From contig JAMZAV010003108.1 of the NCBI GenBank assembly GCA_024449915.1, positions 1 to 64,000 on the forward strand: DNA of 64,000 nt, written 5' to 3'. The notes beneath the pieces are model-generated. The model was not told where the DNA came from. It did no database searches and saw only the letters and a program-made list of their open reading frames with translations. A program made the position numbers and the translations under genes. The stretch is from Sweltsa coloradensis. Its lineage: Eukaryota > Arthropoda > Insecta > Plecoptera > Chloroperlidae. Shown one piece after another: positions 32,501 through 43,906 of this stretch (within the stretch, counting starts at the first letter, position 1; each line of letters starts with the position of its first letter).

Positions 32501-33774
32501 GTCGTGGAATAATGGAGTGCCGGGTTTAAAAGCAGCTTCGTGACGGCTGTCGCTGGGGCTGGAGTAGGAGAGCTGGGGTAGGTGCGAGTTCGGGAAAGGG
32601 TTTAGACTTTTTTACCGTCAGCCAGAGTCATTGTTGGCCGACGAAGCAAATTTACGCAATTCCCCCTCGCGCGCTCTTTATCTGTAAAGTTTTACTTAAA
32701 ATTGATATGTATTTAAAAAATAAAAAGTTATCTAATTTAACACATGATTGTGTGCTACCCCTTTTGACATGGGGTGCATTTGGCCACGGGCGAAGACCCT
32801 CCTCTATTTTATGTGTGTGGCGTTTTTCCCAAAAATACATTTTTATTTTAATGTACATACTTTAATAATGAAAGGAAAAGTGTTAAATTAAAATCTATGA
32901 TCTACAAAAATTTTATTGGAAGATTCCCAAAAAAATGTTTTTGTTTTTTTTTACAAGTAAGCTGTTTCAAATAAAATTTTAAAAAATTTAAATAGACAAC
33001 AATAACAAGGGCATGAAACTCTACTGTCGGTGCTCTAAAACAACACACACGAACTGTCGTTTCTGCAAAGGAGGGAAAAATCCATTCCCCTTTCATTTGC
33101 CACTACTTCTTTGGGTTTTTATGTTCTAACCCCAGGTGGAATCAGGATTCTTTTGCTTTGAGTTGATAATTCATTTGGGCCCGGAGAGAAAATGAAGTCC
33201 GGGATGGGTAACAATCTTTTTTTAATGGTGGTTTGATTAAGGAAGGTTAAATTTCCTTAAAGCAAAGGCTTTCATTTAAAGTTTATTTCTGGAGGTTTAT
33301 TTAGGACGTTTTGTCGTATTGTGTAGTATGGGAAAATAATATGATACATTTGTATTTTTGCTGGGGACCAGGGTTGGGTTGATCATATTAGTTAAAATGT
33401 GTCTCGACTCTCAAACTGCTTCATTTTGTGTAGGGCTCGGGGTTTTAAAGTTTGGCAAAACTAAGCCTGGTCTATATCGTTTCTCACCAATTAGTACTGA
33501 TATGTTTTTTTGTCTATTCCATCCCTGCCCTTTATTATTTCTTGTCATGCATTTGGTTCTAGTGTAGAGACCAGTTTAAAATTGTTTAGAAAATGTACTA
33601 TCTGGAAAAAGTATCTCACGATGAACCTTATGACATTTAGTTAACACTACCAATTTATTACCCCTTTGAGCCCATGTGACTGTCATAATTCAATTTTTGG
33701 AACCCCCAAAGCACCCAAGTGCAGCTTAATATGGCCCTCGCCCCCCCGCAACCCCCACCCTTTTTATACCCGCA
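32501..33774. other. No recognised gene
   Basis: Moderately AT-rich. Frames 32652-32858 (-), 32902-33096 (-) and 33358-33567 (+) have no recognisable domain. Nothing assigned. Confidence 0.35.
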
Positions 33775-33849
33775 TGCAAACAGCGTGAGCTCCCGTCCGC
33801 TCGCAGTTGCCAGTTGTTCTTGTCCACGGACGTGTTTTGTGTCCGCCTT
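33775..33849 (+). repeat. Family D repeat, left half (interrupted)
   Basis: GTCCGCTCGCAGTTGCCAGT, TTGTTCTTGTCCACGG and ACGTGTTTTGTGTCCGCCTT match the family D order. The family A copy that follows splits this repeat. The right half resumes near 34100. Confidence 0.55.
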
Positions 33850-34099
33850 CGTTGTCGTCGTCGGGGGAACCCCTTTCCCCTTTGACTACCTCCCCCACGG
33901 CGACAAAAAAAGAAAAACGGACGGAGAGACAAGACGGAGACGACCACGACGTGGGGGAAAAACCCCGCCCTCCCCCTATGTTTTGGGGGTTGACAGCACA
34001 GGCCTGTTCCACCCCTGTCCCCCCGCGTCATCCCTTACGTCCCTCCCTTCGTCTCGATTTCCAAGTTGATAAATATGGACGAAAGCAATATCCAATCCA
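33850..34099 (+). mobile_element. Family A retroposon nested in family D
   Basis: 5'-truncated at GTTGTCGTCGTCGGGGGAAC and ending AAGCAATATCCAATCC. It lies between the two halves of a family D repeat, so it is younger than that repeat. GGGGGTTGACAGCACAGGCC replaces the palindrome. Confidence 0.8.
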
Positions 34100-34330
34100 A
34101 AAAAAACCGTCTTTGTTTTGTTCTTACAGGGGGCCCCCACAGCACAAGGAGTTCGGTTTATTTCTGTGAGTGTGTTGTTTGACAAGTATTGCCGTTGTTT
34201 ACTTTTAACATTTGTTTTTTGTTTTTCAACTTTAGCAAAGTCAGTTCTGGTTTTGGGTTTGCTCTTTTTTCGCCCTGTCGTCACGAAAAAACGTCATCAT
34301 CTCGGCGTTGGTTTTTGTCTGTTCTGTCGC
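34100..34330 (+). repeat. Family D repeat, right half
   Basis: After A and C runs, TTTGTTTTGTTCTTACAGG then CAGCACAAGGAGTTCGGTTT and GTGTGTTGTTTGAC match CTGTTCTTGTTTAGCC, CTGCACAAGGAGTTGG and GAGTTGTTTGAG at 62.34-62.40 kb. Confidence 0.55.
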
Positions 34331-35242
34331 AAATATGTAGAGCCTAAATAACAATGTATCAAAGTACGAATACAGTGCGATAGAAAGAAGCCCGCATAAA
34401 TAATTTTTGTCACTTTTTTTTAGACTTATTCGAAGTCCCGCTCTCAGCACTGTTGAGGTCATCATCGTTGTTCAACTGTGTCCGGTAAAAAAAAAATTTT
34501 TTTGCTTTCTTGAGAATTCGCAAATATCCTTGGTATTAAATGTAGACTTTGTTCTTCCCTTTTTTTTCAACTTTGGATTTTTTTGCGGGACAATTTGATA
34601 CTTTTTTCAATTGAATTTTTTTAAGATATCAATTAGATTTTTTTAAATCATCCAGGGGAAATTTTTAAAAACCAGACGTTTGGTCTATGCCGCATAAAAA
34701 AATGATTTTAAAAAATAGGCTATTGGCCTACCATTTGTTTTTCCAAAAACCCAAAATTTTTAAACCCCCTCCTGGATCCCGGAGATGGAAGCCTCCTGTC
34801 AAGGGCCCCCATTCTCACGGTGAGGGGGGCTAGTTTTTCAGGAAAAATTCCCGGGCCCCGTCGTGTTTATGATTTTACGATTTTCCCCCAACTGGGAAAA
34901 TAATACTTACGTCTCTTTTGGACTGTTTCTTGTAGTCCTTCCATTTTTTTTTAATATGTCCCCGGGCCTACTGGCCCGGACTCACGCGTTCCACTGGGCA
35001 ACCCCAACCCCGCGCGCACTTTTTGTTGTGGGTTAGCCTGTGGTCTTGAATTTGCCAAATAACACTGGCGATTTGTTCCCTGGCCCCCCACCATGCCTCT
35101 GCCCCGTCTTCCGTAAACCTTTATTTTATTTTTTTTTGTCTTCCATTTAAGGTAAATATAAAACTTGACAAAGAGTGTATTAAGCCTTCAAAAATTTAAT
35201 GATTTCGAGATAGCGCGGAAATTTTTCGAAATTCGAGCCAAA
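34331..35242. other. No recognised gene
   Basis: T-rich sequence with short unassigned frames. Inflated homopolymers near 34480, 34750 and 35090. Confidence 0.35.
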
Positions 35243-35497
35243 TGTCGTCGTCGGGGGAACCCCTTCCCTTGAATACCTCCCCGACGGCGACGACAAAGAC
35301 AACACGGACGGGGGGGGACACCGACGGAGCGACCACGACGTGGGGGAACCCCTGCCCCCCCCATATGCTTGTGGTGGGTTTTGACCGCACCCGGGCCGTC
35401 CCCCCCTTGTCCCTCCGCGTCATCCCCCACGTCCCCCCCTTCGTTCGATTAACTAAAATTTCATAAATAGAGACGTTAAGCAAATTTTCCAAACAAT
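35243..35497 (+). mobile_element. Family A retroposon, 5'-truncated
   Basis: Starts GTCGTCGTCGGGGGAACCCC and ends AAGCAAATTTTCCAAACAAT. GACGGGGGGGGACACCG replaces the GATGATGACACAG block (deletion plus G expansion). Confidence 0.8.
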
Positions 35498-37204
35498 CGA
35501 GCGAAATTTTTTGACTTTCGATAAAATTGAAGCGAAATTTAAATTTGACTTTGACAGTAGACTCGACTTTTCGAATATAATCGATTCGCGCGCATCAAAA
35601 AGGGGACGTCAGTAGGACTATTTTAATGGGGGTTTCATTCTCCCCCCATTCCCCCCAAAAATTTTCTTCTTTTGTGAATACGGAAAAAAGGTGGTTTTGA
35701 AAATGGGGGTTTTTCTGGACTTTGGAGGGAGAATATAAAGGGAAAAACGAGAAACCACCATTTAGAAACTCCCCTTCTGTGGATCGGGCCCTGGTGGATT
35801 CAGCGAAGAGGTAAATAAACAAGTTGAGATGACACCAAGCTGACTCCCTTTAAAAAAAAAATTTATAAAAAAAAAAAAAATTTTTTAAGAATACATCATG
35901 TCAATAATATCCCCCATATTCCCCTTTAATCTGGTCTGGTTTATATAGGTTTTGAGTGGTGGGCGAAGGGCCCCCGACAACAGTTATGCTCGTGCTAATC
36001 TACTAAATCGCATTCCCTACATCCTGGGAATATTCCCCGGGTTTTGAGTCTAGGGAGGGGATAACAGTATACAAAATTCCCTAGGTTAAGATTACACAGG
36101 CATAGCACAGTACATAATAAAATTAAGTTCCCAAACACCGAGTTCCTGTTTGTAAAATACACAAGGCTTGATGTGCGGAGCGGCTTTTTGTTAAGACGAA
36201 GGGGGAAAGTGTTTATGGAAATTAGTTCCCCCCTTTTTACCCCAAATCCCCGCTACGTCACAGATGCTTTGGGCGTTGCCCCCAAATTGGATTTGGGCTG
36301 ATCAGGGTGGGGCCCTCCTATCCTGGGGTGTGTTAAAACTTAGAGGTGCAGCCTCATAAAATGAATTTGAATGGGTCTTATTTATTACATTTCTAGAAAA
36401 AAGTTGTGACCTTCGAGACCCCCTCTGAATTGGCAGCGAATTCTTTGTATTTAGCCCAAATTTTAAATTTTGGCTTTGGTTGTATTAAAAGTGAACGCGC
36501 TCAAGTTAATAAAAAAGAATAATTTAACATCTGTCACTCGTTTCGAATGCGAGTTTGAGCGAGCCAGGCGACCAACACCGGATGTGGGTGGCTTTTTTCC
36601 AGACTAGTTGGCTGGTGCTTTTTTAGAGAATTGTATTTTTAAAGATGTATGAAAAAAGTATAAAAAAGTTAAATTATTAGGCCCTTCTGTATAGTTGTAT
36701 TGTGTAATGCAAGTCTGTAACCCTGGGCACAACAGTGACTTTGCTTAGATGTGAGCAACACAAGGCACAAACAACTGTGGAGGTGTGTTGCAAAAGTCAA
36801 TGCAAATTTGGTTGTAAAATTGGGGAGAGTGAGTTTTTTAAAACACCTAATATACATGCAAGAAATATACCAAATTGTGCTGGCTTGTAGGAACGAACCA
36901 AGCTTAGCCCAAACAAAATAGCTTGCTGTTAACATAGGAAAAAATATAGCCATTAGGCTTATGTTTTAGTTGTTTGTAAAAATTTTTAAAAATGCTAAAT
37001 TTTCCTACACAAGAATTTAGACCGATTATATCTTGAAATTTTGAACCCAAAAAAAATCAAACAAATCAAATTTCTTTTAGAAATAATATCATGATAACTT
37101 CAGTTTTTGTAACTGAATAGGTAAGATTTTAAATAATGGTTATGAAGAAAATAGAATTTATTTGATTTACTCAAGAGTGGCCCAAAACCCCTTTTTAAGA
37201 AAAG
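35498..37204. other. No recognised gene
   Basis: About 1.7 kb. 35500-35590 contains two degenerate GCGAAATTT units. Frames 35595-35822 (-) and 36669-36953 (-) have no recognised domain. Nothing assigned. Confidence 0.35.
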
Positions 37205-37352
37205 AGGGGTTTTCATATGCTTTGGCTGGTTTGACCCGCCAGGGCCCGTCCACCCCCTTTTCCCCCTGCGTTTATCATTACGTCCCCCCCTTCGTCTCGA
37301 TAGCCAAGTTGCATAAATATGAGACGTTAAGCAATACCAATCCATTCAAACT
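37205..37352 (+). mobile_element. Family A retroposon, 3' half
   Basis: Starts TTTTCATATGCTTTGGCTGG and ends AAGCAATACCAATCCATTC. GGCTGGTTTGACCCGCCAGG is the remnant of the palindrome. Confidence 0.75.
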
Positions 37353-37742
37353 TTTCCATCAAATTTATAAAAAAAATTTGTATTTTAGTTACCTGCTCAG
37401 TCAAAGAACTATTGAAAACGAAATCTTATTTATAGCTATTATGTATTTAAAATTTAATCTGGGAATAATTTAATATTAAAATATTATTGAGATCAAGTGA
37501 ATGGTGATGACATGAAAAAAAGTCAACTAGAAACGTGGAGTTTTCTGGAGGTGCGGGAGCTGTACTTTAGTACACATGAAAAAAGCATCTATTTTTGTAG
37601 TGGTGGTGTTGGAATTTATGCCAAAAGAAGAAGGTGTCAAAGGAAGCACAGAGGCGGGCCTGCGCTTTGCGGCGATCAATCGATCCAAACTTTTTGAAAA
37701 TCGAGACTTTCTTCCTCATAAAAAACCCTCACCTTTGTGCAC
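37353..37742. other. No recognised gene
   Basis: Three overlapping short frames (37497-37697, 37576-37770, 37634-37909, all +) run into the next family A copy and lack motifs. Confidence 0.3.
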
Positions 37743-37924
37743 TTCACAGACGGAGACGACCACGACGTGAGGGAAACCCCTGCCCTCCCCATACGCTTGT
37801 GGGTGGTTCTGACCCGCACAGGCCGTCAAACCCCTTGTCCCCCCCGTCACCCCTTTGTCTCTCCCTTTGTTTGATTTGCCCAAATTGCATAAAAAATATG
37901 AGACGTTAAAACAATTCCAATAAA
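37743..37924 (+). mobile_element. Family A retroposon, 3' half
   Basis: Starts TTCACAGACGGAGACGACCA and ends AACAATTCCAATAAATAA. This is the last copy with heavy homopolymer damage. Copies from 40.26 kb onward read much cleaner. Confidence 0.8.
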
Positions 37925-39110
37925 TAATTTGTTTATTTTTTCATGGCGGGAAGGATTCACTTTTGTGTCGGGGATTTTGATTTTTTTCTTCCACAGTTGC
38001 GAGGAAACTATAAGTTCAACCGACGCTCTTCTGTTTTCGCTTTTTGAGCCAAATGGTTGGCAAATTAAGGCAAGGGCAAACGCGGTGAATAACAGTTGAG
38101 AGAGGTGGGGATGTACATTATGAGAGTGGGGCATAAGGTGGTTGTTGTGTTTTTTCGAAAAACCCGGGGGTAGGTGAAATGGAGGAAAAAATGATTTGGG
38201 AAAAAGAATAAAAATTGATGAGGTGGACACTGAGGTTTGATGATGAAGTAGATGAAATGGATACAAATGTGGGAATTGTTGAGCATCAGAAAATTCGGGG
38301 TCGCAATGAACAATGATAGAGGTCGTTCACCCGAATAAATTGGTATTTTCAATTTCTGCAACTTCTGATACTTGCAGTGGTCAACAGGTGGGTGTGCCAA
38401 CTTCCAGCCATTCCTTCCAACCTTCTCCCGCCTCGAATTGGGGGAAGGAGATCAGGCGGGATATTTATCCCCAAGGTTTGGGGCACCAGAACCGAGTGGT
38501 GTAAGCAAAAAAACCACCCTTTATGGAAATGGTCATTTTCTTTAACTTATATACTTGTATTTCGGAAGAGTGGTTAAGATAGGTTTGTTTTTTTTGCCCT
38601 TAGAGGCAGCACAATGCAAAAGGCAAACACAAAGTGTATTTCAAAAAGCAGACTGGGTAAGTCAAGTAATGTCACTTTTTTGAAACAAATAAAATGATTT
38701 GTTGATGTACAGGGAAGTTAAAGTTATTTTTATTTATTTTATTTACATTTAAAGTTATATAATCAGTAGAAGTTTATTTCCTTTATTTTTTATGTTATAT
38801 TATTTGAAAGAGAGTTTACAAAAAAATTTTAAAATAGCAATGCTTACACGTGATCAAACACCTTTTTATGCATCCGATTCTTCGGAAGGTGGCAATGAAA
38901 TGATCTTGCAGAGTTAAATCAGATAGGGAAACAATGTAACTTTAAAAATAAGTAGCCTCTGGAAGAAGTTGTTTTTTAAAAAATAAATTCTACCCAATTT
39001 TTGCCCCTTTGGCCCCCCCATTATTTAATGAATTTAACTCATAATCATATAAAAAACTGATTTCTTTTTTCTTTTTTCCAAATGGTTTTATTAATATTAT
39101 AAGAATTAAA
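37925..39110. other. No recognised gene; Pro/Ser-rich minus frames
   Basis: Minus frames at 37847-38266 and 38065-38400 overlap and look low-complexity (many His, Pro, Phe and Thr). A LINE ORF1 origin is possible but unsupported. 38580-39110 is AT-rich with nothing recognised. Sequence quality changes somewhere in this interval. Confidence 0.35.
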
Positions 39111-39111
39111 A

Positions 39112-39287
39112 CACCGTCAAGCCCACTTATAAAGAACTCTCTTTTGACAAAGTTCTGGATTTAACAAAGTAATTTTAAAGCTGGTTAATTAAAAATACAT
39201 GTAAAGTAACTCTGTTTTAACAAAGTTCTTTTGTAACAAAGTAAAAGTCAGTTTTTGTCAAGTTTGTTATAAGTGGGCTCGACTGTA
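39112..39287. mobile_element. Short MITE with pogo-like ends
   Basis: Left end CACCGTCAAGCCCACTTATA and right end TTATAAGTGGGCTCGACTG are inverted copies (core AAGCCCACTTATAA versus GAGCCCACTTATAA). A TA follows the right end, as expected of a TA target site. Internal AACAAAGTTCT words repeat. CAGTCGAGCCC ends are typical of pogo/Tigger-type elements, and a pogo transposase remnant lies 240 bp away. A similar single end is found at 63758-63781. Confidence 0.65.
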
Positions 39288-39524
39288 TTGCACTTTGACT
39301 TCTAAAAATCCACGTATGTAAAATCGCAATATGTGGTGTATGTAACAGTTTGTCATATTTTTCAGTGCCAAAGTGGTGTATTAACATTTGACCCCTCAAA
39401 AAAAAAGGAAATAAATCAAACTTCTTTGCATTTGTTTTTATACCTAATCATAAGGTACTTGATCCTATGTGTGCCTACTAAAAACATTCTTATAGACTCT
39501 ATCTAAACTTGAACTCCATTTATC

Positions 39525-40060
39525 TCAAATCAACTTTAAATTGACTTGCACCACTCTGGTTCCGAGGTGTTCGTTTTTCAATGCGTAAAGTTCATCCCGG
39601 AGCTCGGCAGAAAGCTCCTCGACAAGTGGTTGTACCTCTTCTACAGCGGGTGCGATGTCTACATCATTGTTCATAATGTCGACAATGCACTTGCTGTAGT
39701 TGACAGCGTCACTGTTGAAGGGATTTATCCCACATGTACGGAAAGCATTCTGGACCATTATGGGGTTAACGGTATCCACCAAGACCTTTTTGGAATTTGC
39801 CAGCAATATTGGCCTTAGTAACGCCCTAAAATTTCGACGTACCAGTTTCGTCTACCATTGCACCCCATGCCGCTTTCACCGGACCAAAAATCCCCACATC
39901 ACATGGCTGAATGATGTGGGTGACATTGGGTACAATAGCAACAAAATGATGCCGTGCGAGTCACAGAACTCACTGACATCGAGGTTCATGTGAGAACGTG
40001 AACATCGAGGATCAACAAGACTGGCAGCTGGACCAACTCTTTTTTTCAACTCCCTTTTTA
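39525..40060 (-). pseudogene. Pogo/Tigger-type DDE transposase, C-terminal remnant
   Basis: Minus-strand frames read SHMNLDVSEFCDSHGIILLL, then HIIQPCDVGIFGPVKAAWG (about 39930-39870) and, in the 93-codon frame, AFRTCGINPFNSDAVNYSKC. These match the DDE_1 fold of pogo-like transposases, where the conserved H..QPLDVG.FGPLK..W and (F)R..G(I/L)xP(F/W)NPDAVDY blocks follow the second catalytic aspartate. The catalytic aspartates themselves are not clearly present. Frames are broken near 39830 and 39990. The N-terminal HTH and CENP-B-type region is absent. Confidence 0.75.
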
Positions 40061-40262
40061 GATGAAACTGTAAACAAAATATTTTATGTTTGGATAATCC
40101 TTAGGTAACTACATCATGAAATTAATTTTAAAACAAGAAGTTTTTTTAACCTGATTCACTAGTAGGTAGCAAAATTATGCGTTGTTACTTGTTTGTTTAC
40201 TTAGTTGTCACTTAGATAGACTGGAGGTGGAATGTATCTAATATTCTGTTTAAACATCATTT
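40061..40262. other. No recognised feature
   Basis: Unassigned AT-rich spacer between the pogo remnant and a family A copy. Confidence 0.4.
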
Positions 40263-40608
40263 AGGGCCATCAAATTCCAACTCGCAACCTTCTCGTGGTT
40301 TGGCCCGTGATAAGGGGAGTTTTTCTCCCTGAAACTAATGTCGAACTCTGGGTCGTCGTCGGGGAACCCCTTCCCTTGCATTGGACTACCTCCCCGACGG
40401 CGACGACAATGACAACACGGACGGATGATGACACAGACGGAGACGACCACGACGTGGGGGAACCCATGCCCTCACCATTTGCTTGTGGCTGGTTCTGACC
40501 AGCACAGGCCTCTCCACCCCTTGTCCCCCCGCGTCATTCCTAACGTCCCTCCCTTCGTCTCGATTAGCCAAGTTGCATAAATATGAGACGTTAAGCAATA
40601 TCCAATCA
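40263..40608 (+). mobile_element. Family A retroposon, full length (clean reference copy)
   Basis: Starts GGGCCATCAAATTCCAACTC and ends AAGCAATATCCAATCA. Structure: TTCTCGTGGTTTGGCCCGTG; hairpin GGGGAGTTTTTCTCCC; GTCGTCGTCGGGG pairing with CCCCGACGGCGACGAC; GATGATGACACAGACGGAGA; GTGGGGGAACCC; GGCTGGTTCTGACCAGCACA (a perfect GCTGGT/ACCAGC hairpin); CTCGATTAGCCAAGTTGCAT; AATATGAGACGTTAAGC; tail. Its tail abuts a second, truncated copy without spacer. Confidence 0.9.
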
Positions 40609-40773
40609 CGACCACGACGTGGGGGAACCCCTGCCCTCACCATTTGCTTGTGGCTGGTTCTGACCAGCACAGGCCTGTCCACCCCTTGTCCCCCCGCATC
40701 ATCCCTTACGTCCCTCCCTTTGTCTTGATTAGCCAAGTTGCATATGAATCGTTCAGCAATATCCAATCAATCA
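40609..40773 (+). mobile_element. Family A retroposon inserted in the tail of the previous copy
   Basis: Starts CGACCACGACGTGGGGGAAC immediately after the CCAATCA tail of the copy before it and ends GCAATATCCAATCAATCAAT. A small deletion gives CATATGAATCGTTCAGC. Same orientation as its host copy. Confidence 0.85.
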
Positions 40774-40840
40774 ATATCTTAGAAAAAACATGACCTTGCT
40801 TTGCATGACTGTACTCACTTTGTTGAGGAGTTTGATTCCA

Positions 40841-41024
40841 CTGACACAGACGGAGACGACCACGACGTGGGGGAACCCCTGCCCTCCCCATATGCTTGTG
40901 GCTGGTTCTGACCAGCACAGGCCTGTCCACCCCTTGTCCCCCCGCGTCATCCCTTTACGTCCCACCCTTCGTCTCGATTAGCCAAGTTGCATAAATATGA
41001 GACGTTAAGCAATATCTAATCAAA
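40841..41024 (+). mobile_element. Family A retroposon, 3' half
   Basis: Starts TGACACAGACGGAGACGACC and ends AAGCAATATCTAATCAAA. Separated by ~70 bases from the previous copy, giving three same-strand copies within 760 bases. Confidence 0.85.
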
Positions 41025-41290
41025 TTGATGCCCATGTGTTGACTCTAGAATGCTAGCGAGCTGCAAGCATCCGTAATACAAAAGCCCATTATTGAGCGAT
41101 ACGGCATTATAAAGACAATGCCCGTGTCCTGTAGTAAAAACACGGAGCAATTCGTTATCAAAGCAAGAGATAAACTTCACATAAAAAAAAGTGCTAGTCT
41201 TAAACTTATACATTATTTGTTCTCATAATAATAATAATTATTTCCACGGTATATATCAATTGAATTAACATCATTTGAATTCTACATTGA
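41025..41290. other. Spacer left of the DNA transposon
   Basis: No gene. An (ATA)n microsatellite lies near 41226-41238. Confidence 0.4.
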
Positions 41291-41296
41291 TAAATA

Positions 41297-41325
41297 GACG
41301 GTGTTATGCAGAAAGGAACCAACCC
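41297..41325 (+). repeat. Left TIR of the DNA transposon
   Basis: 29 bp starting GACGGTGTTATGCAGAAAGG and ending AACCAACCC. The reverse complement is found without mismatch at 45327-45355. It contains the word GCAGAAAGGAACCAA that repeats inside the element. Confidence 0.9.
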
Positions 41326-41495
41326 TCACAAGTATGGAAACGAACTACAGCCATTCTTGCATTGGTCTAATTATATCTAATATGCATTAACACCACGTGA
41401 GCAATAAAATCAGGTAAAATACATAAGTACTACCTGAATCTAGGTGCAAATTGGTATTCGAAACATATTTGTATTTTACATTTAAAAAAATAAAA

Positions 41496-41570
41496 CATTG
41501 GTTTGTTCCTTTCTGCTAAATGGATAAATCGACAATATGAATCAACATGTGGGATGGTTCCTTTCGACTT
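41496..41570. promoter_or_regulatory. Left subterminal TIR-like motifs
   Basis: TTTGTTCCTTTCTGC (about 41500-41514) is nearly the complement of the GCAGAAAGGAACCAA core of the TIR. GGATGGTTCCTTTCGAC (about 41553-41569) is a second, partial copy. They lie ~200-270 bp inside the left end and probably are transposase-binding sites. Confidence 0.6.
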
Positions 41571-41707
41571 TTTGTTTTACTGTAGTTTATAGGCCCTTTG
41601 CCAAAAAAGATTGGCTATTAAAGTCATAGGTATTGACAAAAAAATAATTATATTACATACGGTACATTATTTTATTGATTGTTATAAAAAAAAAATTAAG
41701 TACAGAG

Positions 41708-41808
41708 TTCAAGATAGGCTTATTTCACATGAAAATCCAATGGCCCATCAAAACCATCAATATCAGCATTTCCACAGTCCCTCGTATAATACCTAAGCAT
41801 GTTCAGGT
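41708..41808 (-). pseudogene. Duplicate of the transposase 3' coding end
   Basis: Matches 41955-42068, the last ~35 codons and stop region of the transposase: CCCATCAAAACCATCAAT, ATCAGCATTTCCAC and AGTCCCTCGTA are shared. The copy lacks ~12 bases (TGTCATCAACAA) and is more diverged. A tandem duplication in the downstream part of the gene explains it. Confidence 0.8.
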
Positions 41809-43906
41809 TAATAGATAACAATTGTTTTTGAACTTATATTTAAAATTTTCGTTCTTTACTGTAAAAACCAGGTTTTGAAGACTTTTATTGTATTGTATAT
41901 TATTTTGTATAAAACATTCATTTGCATGCTATTGTTTTTGTTTTAAAGTTTTTAATTCAGGATAAGCTTATTCCACATCAAAATCCAGTTGCCCATCAAA
42001 ACCATCAATGTCATCAACAATATCAGCATTTCCACTAAGTCCCTCGTAAAAGGCCTGAGCATATGCAGGAATAAGGTGCTGCATTGCCTTGAGATCGTTT
42101 AACTTTGGTAATGCAATTTCTTTCCCATTTGGCCATAAAGGTATAAGCGTTCCAACAAAGTTCAAAGGGTCCAGCGGACGTCCACGCTTTTTACGCTCAA
42201 TATCAACCTCGACATATTCCCCATTAAAAGATGTTGATAGAAAAATCGAATACGGCATGTCTTTCTCTAACTTTATTTCCCGAACATGGAGCCAATTCAC
42301 TTTTTCCTTGTTTGTATCAACTTTTCGATTGACGATTAAATGCTCAAGGGCATCTGTTCCCCAAAAGTCTTGTCGGCACATCTTATTAACGATTAGTGGG
42401 TTACGTTTTCGGCACGATTTCATAACGCGAATGTATTCTCCTGGGAGGTAGAACCGTTCTTCATTTTTTAACCGCATTCAATATCACTGAAATCAGAATC
42501 GTTGGGCAAGAAACTGTGCCCGGGTATGAGAAATCTTAAATGAAGTGTTTGTAAAGATGGATGTTCTTGCAGAATCGCTTGTAGAATTAGAGTAATTTTG
42601 ATATTTCTGTTCTGGCCGCCACACGAGTCTGCCCACAGCAAAAGATGTTTAATGTTCTGTCCCACGTTTTCTCTCACATGCTTCATTAAACATGATCCCA
42701 CTTCTTGTGCACCTCTTCCAGCATCGCCCTCTACCCAAACGTAGCAAAATCCTTTCCCAAGTTTACCTGAATGCACCCCTGAGTTATAGACCCACAACTG
42801 GCGCTTATAAAACACTATATTGGCAGGTATTCTTGGTAAAGGCAATGTCTTTTCCAGGTCAAAGGTCAAACACTCAATATGATCAGTTTCCTTAGCTCCT
42901 TTCATATTGCATTTCAACAGATATTGTGCCTCTTTCCATAGATTAATGTGATTTTCATGATCCGATATTAATTTGTCCCTTTCCTCCGTACTTAGTGCAT
43001 TATTAGCTGTTGAAGCTTTGAATTGATCGCATTTTTGGCATGTATCTTTTTTTAATTTTTTAAACTGAAGGTTGAAGTTGTCATAGAAAATACGCTTGTA
43101 TGTAGAGATGCTGACGGGTTTCTCTGCTTCTTCAGTGTACTGGTCAAACATTTTTTGCAACGTCATGTCTGGTGGCAAAAATTCTCGATCAGTACTAGCT
43201 CTGCCGTAGTGCGAAATATAGCGAGGGATCTTGTTAATATGAGCAATTATCTCGTTTTGAATTTCCACCGACACTTTGTTAGCCCCTCCTTGCTCTTTGC
43301 CTCTCTTGTCAACAATACTGGATGAACGAAGTTTCACCAACGCATTATTTACTCGTTTAGTTGATATCCCAAGAGTTTTAACATACATTTCGCGGCATGT
43401 TTGTATTGTCTTTATTGTGTATGTACGGGAAAATGTCTTTGTATCCGGCCCATTTCCATATTTTCGTTTCTTTGCGTGTTTTCTTACTCCAACACCTATG
43501 AAAGCAGTTTGTGCTTCGTCATTTCCTAACGCCCAATAAGCATTAAATACTTCGTCTCTTATATCTCTAGATATTTTGTCATTACATTTCAGAGGACATT
43601 TGCACACATAATCAATAAAAGTTTTTTTTTCAACGGCGACACCTTTAAAATTTACGTGACCATGATTTGTGTTTCTTCGACACTTATTTCCTGCACGATT
43701 ATGCACGAATTTGCGTTTACGACCCTTTTTGGGTCTACCTTGATCATATGATCATCGAAGCATCAGAAGCATTCTATGCCGCAGTCTAAGTTATCTTCAA
43801 ACTGGTTTCCATCATGAATCGGTTCTTCGACTGATGGGCCTTGTTCACCTTCATTCTCTCGTGCTACCCAATCCGAATTTCCAGCGTCGCTCATCATAAC
43901 AATAGC

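Noticed and set aside
40263..40608. Hammerhead or HDV-like ribozyme in family A
   Set aside because: The several hairpins suggested it, but I find no CTGATGA...GAAA core and no convincing nested double pseudoknot.
40386..40766. Long ORFs in family A on the minus strand (for example DDAGGQGVDRPVLVRTSHK, repeated in many copies)
   Set aside because: They recur because the repeat recurs. Frames on both strands are open owing to GC-rich, stop-poor sequence, codons differ among copies without a protein-like pattern, and no start or domain is conserved.
40263..41024. Regularly repeated GC-rich units as a CRISPR array
   Set aside because: Units are ~180-340 bp, unevenly spaced, dispersed over 60 kb and end in retroposon tails. 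No short direct repeats with uniform spacers.
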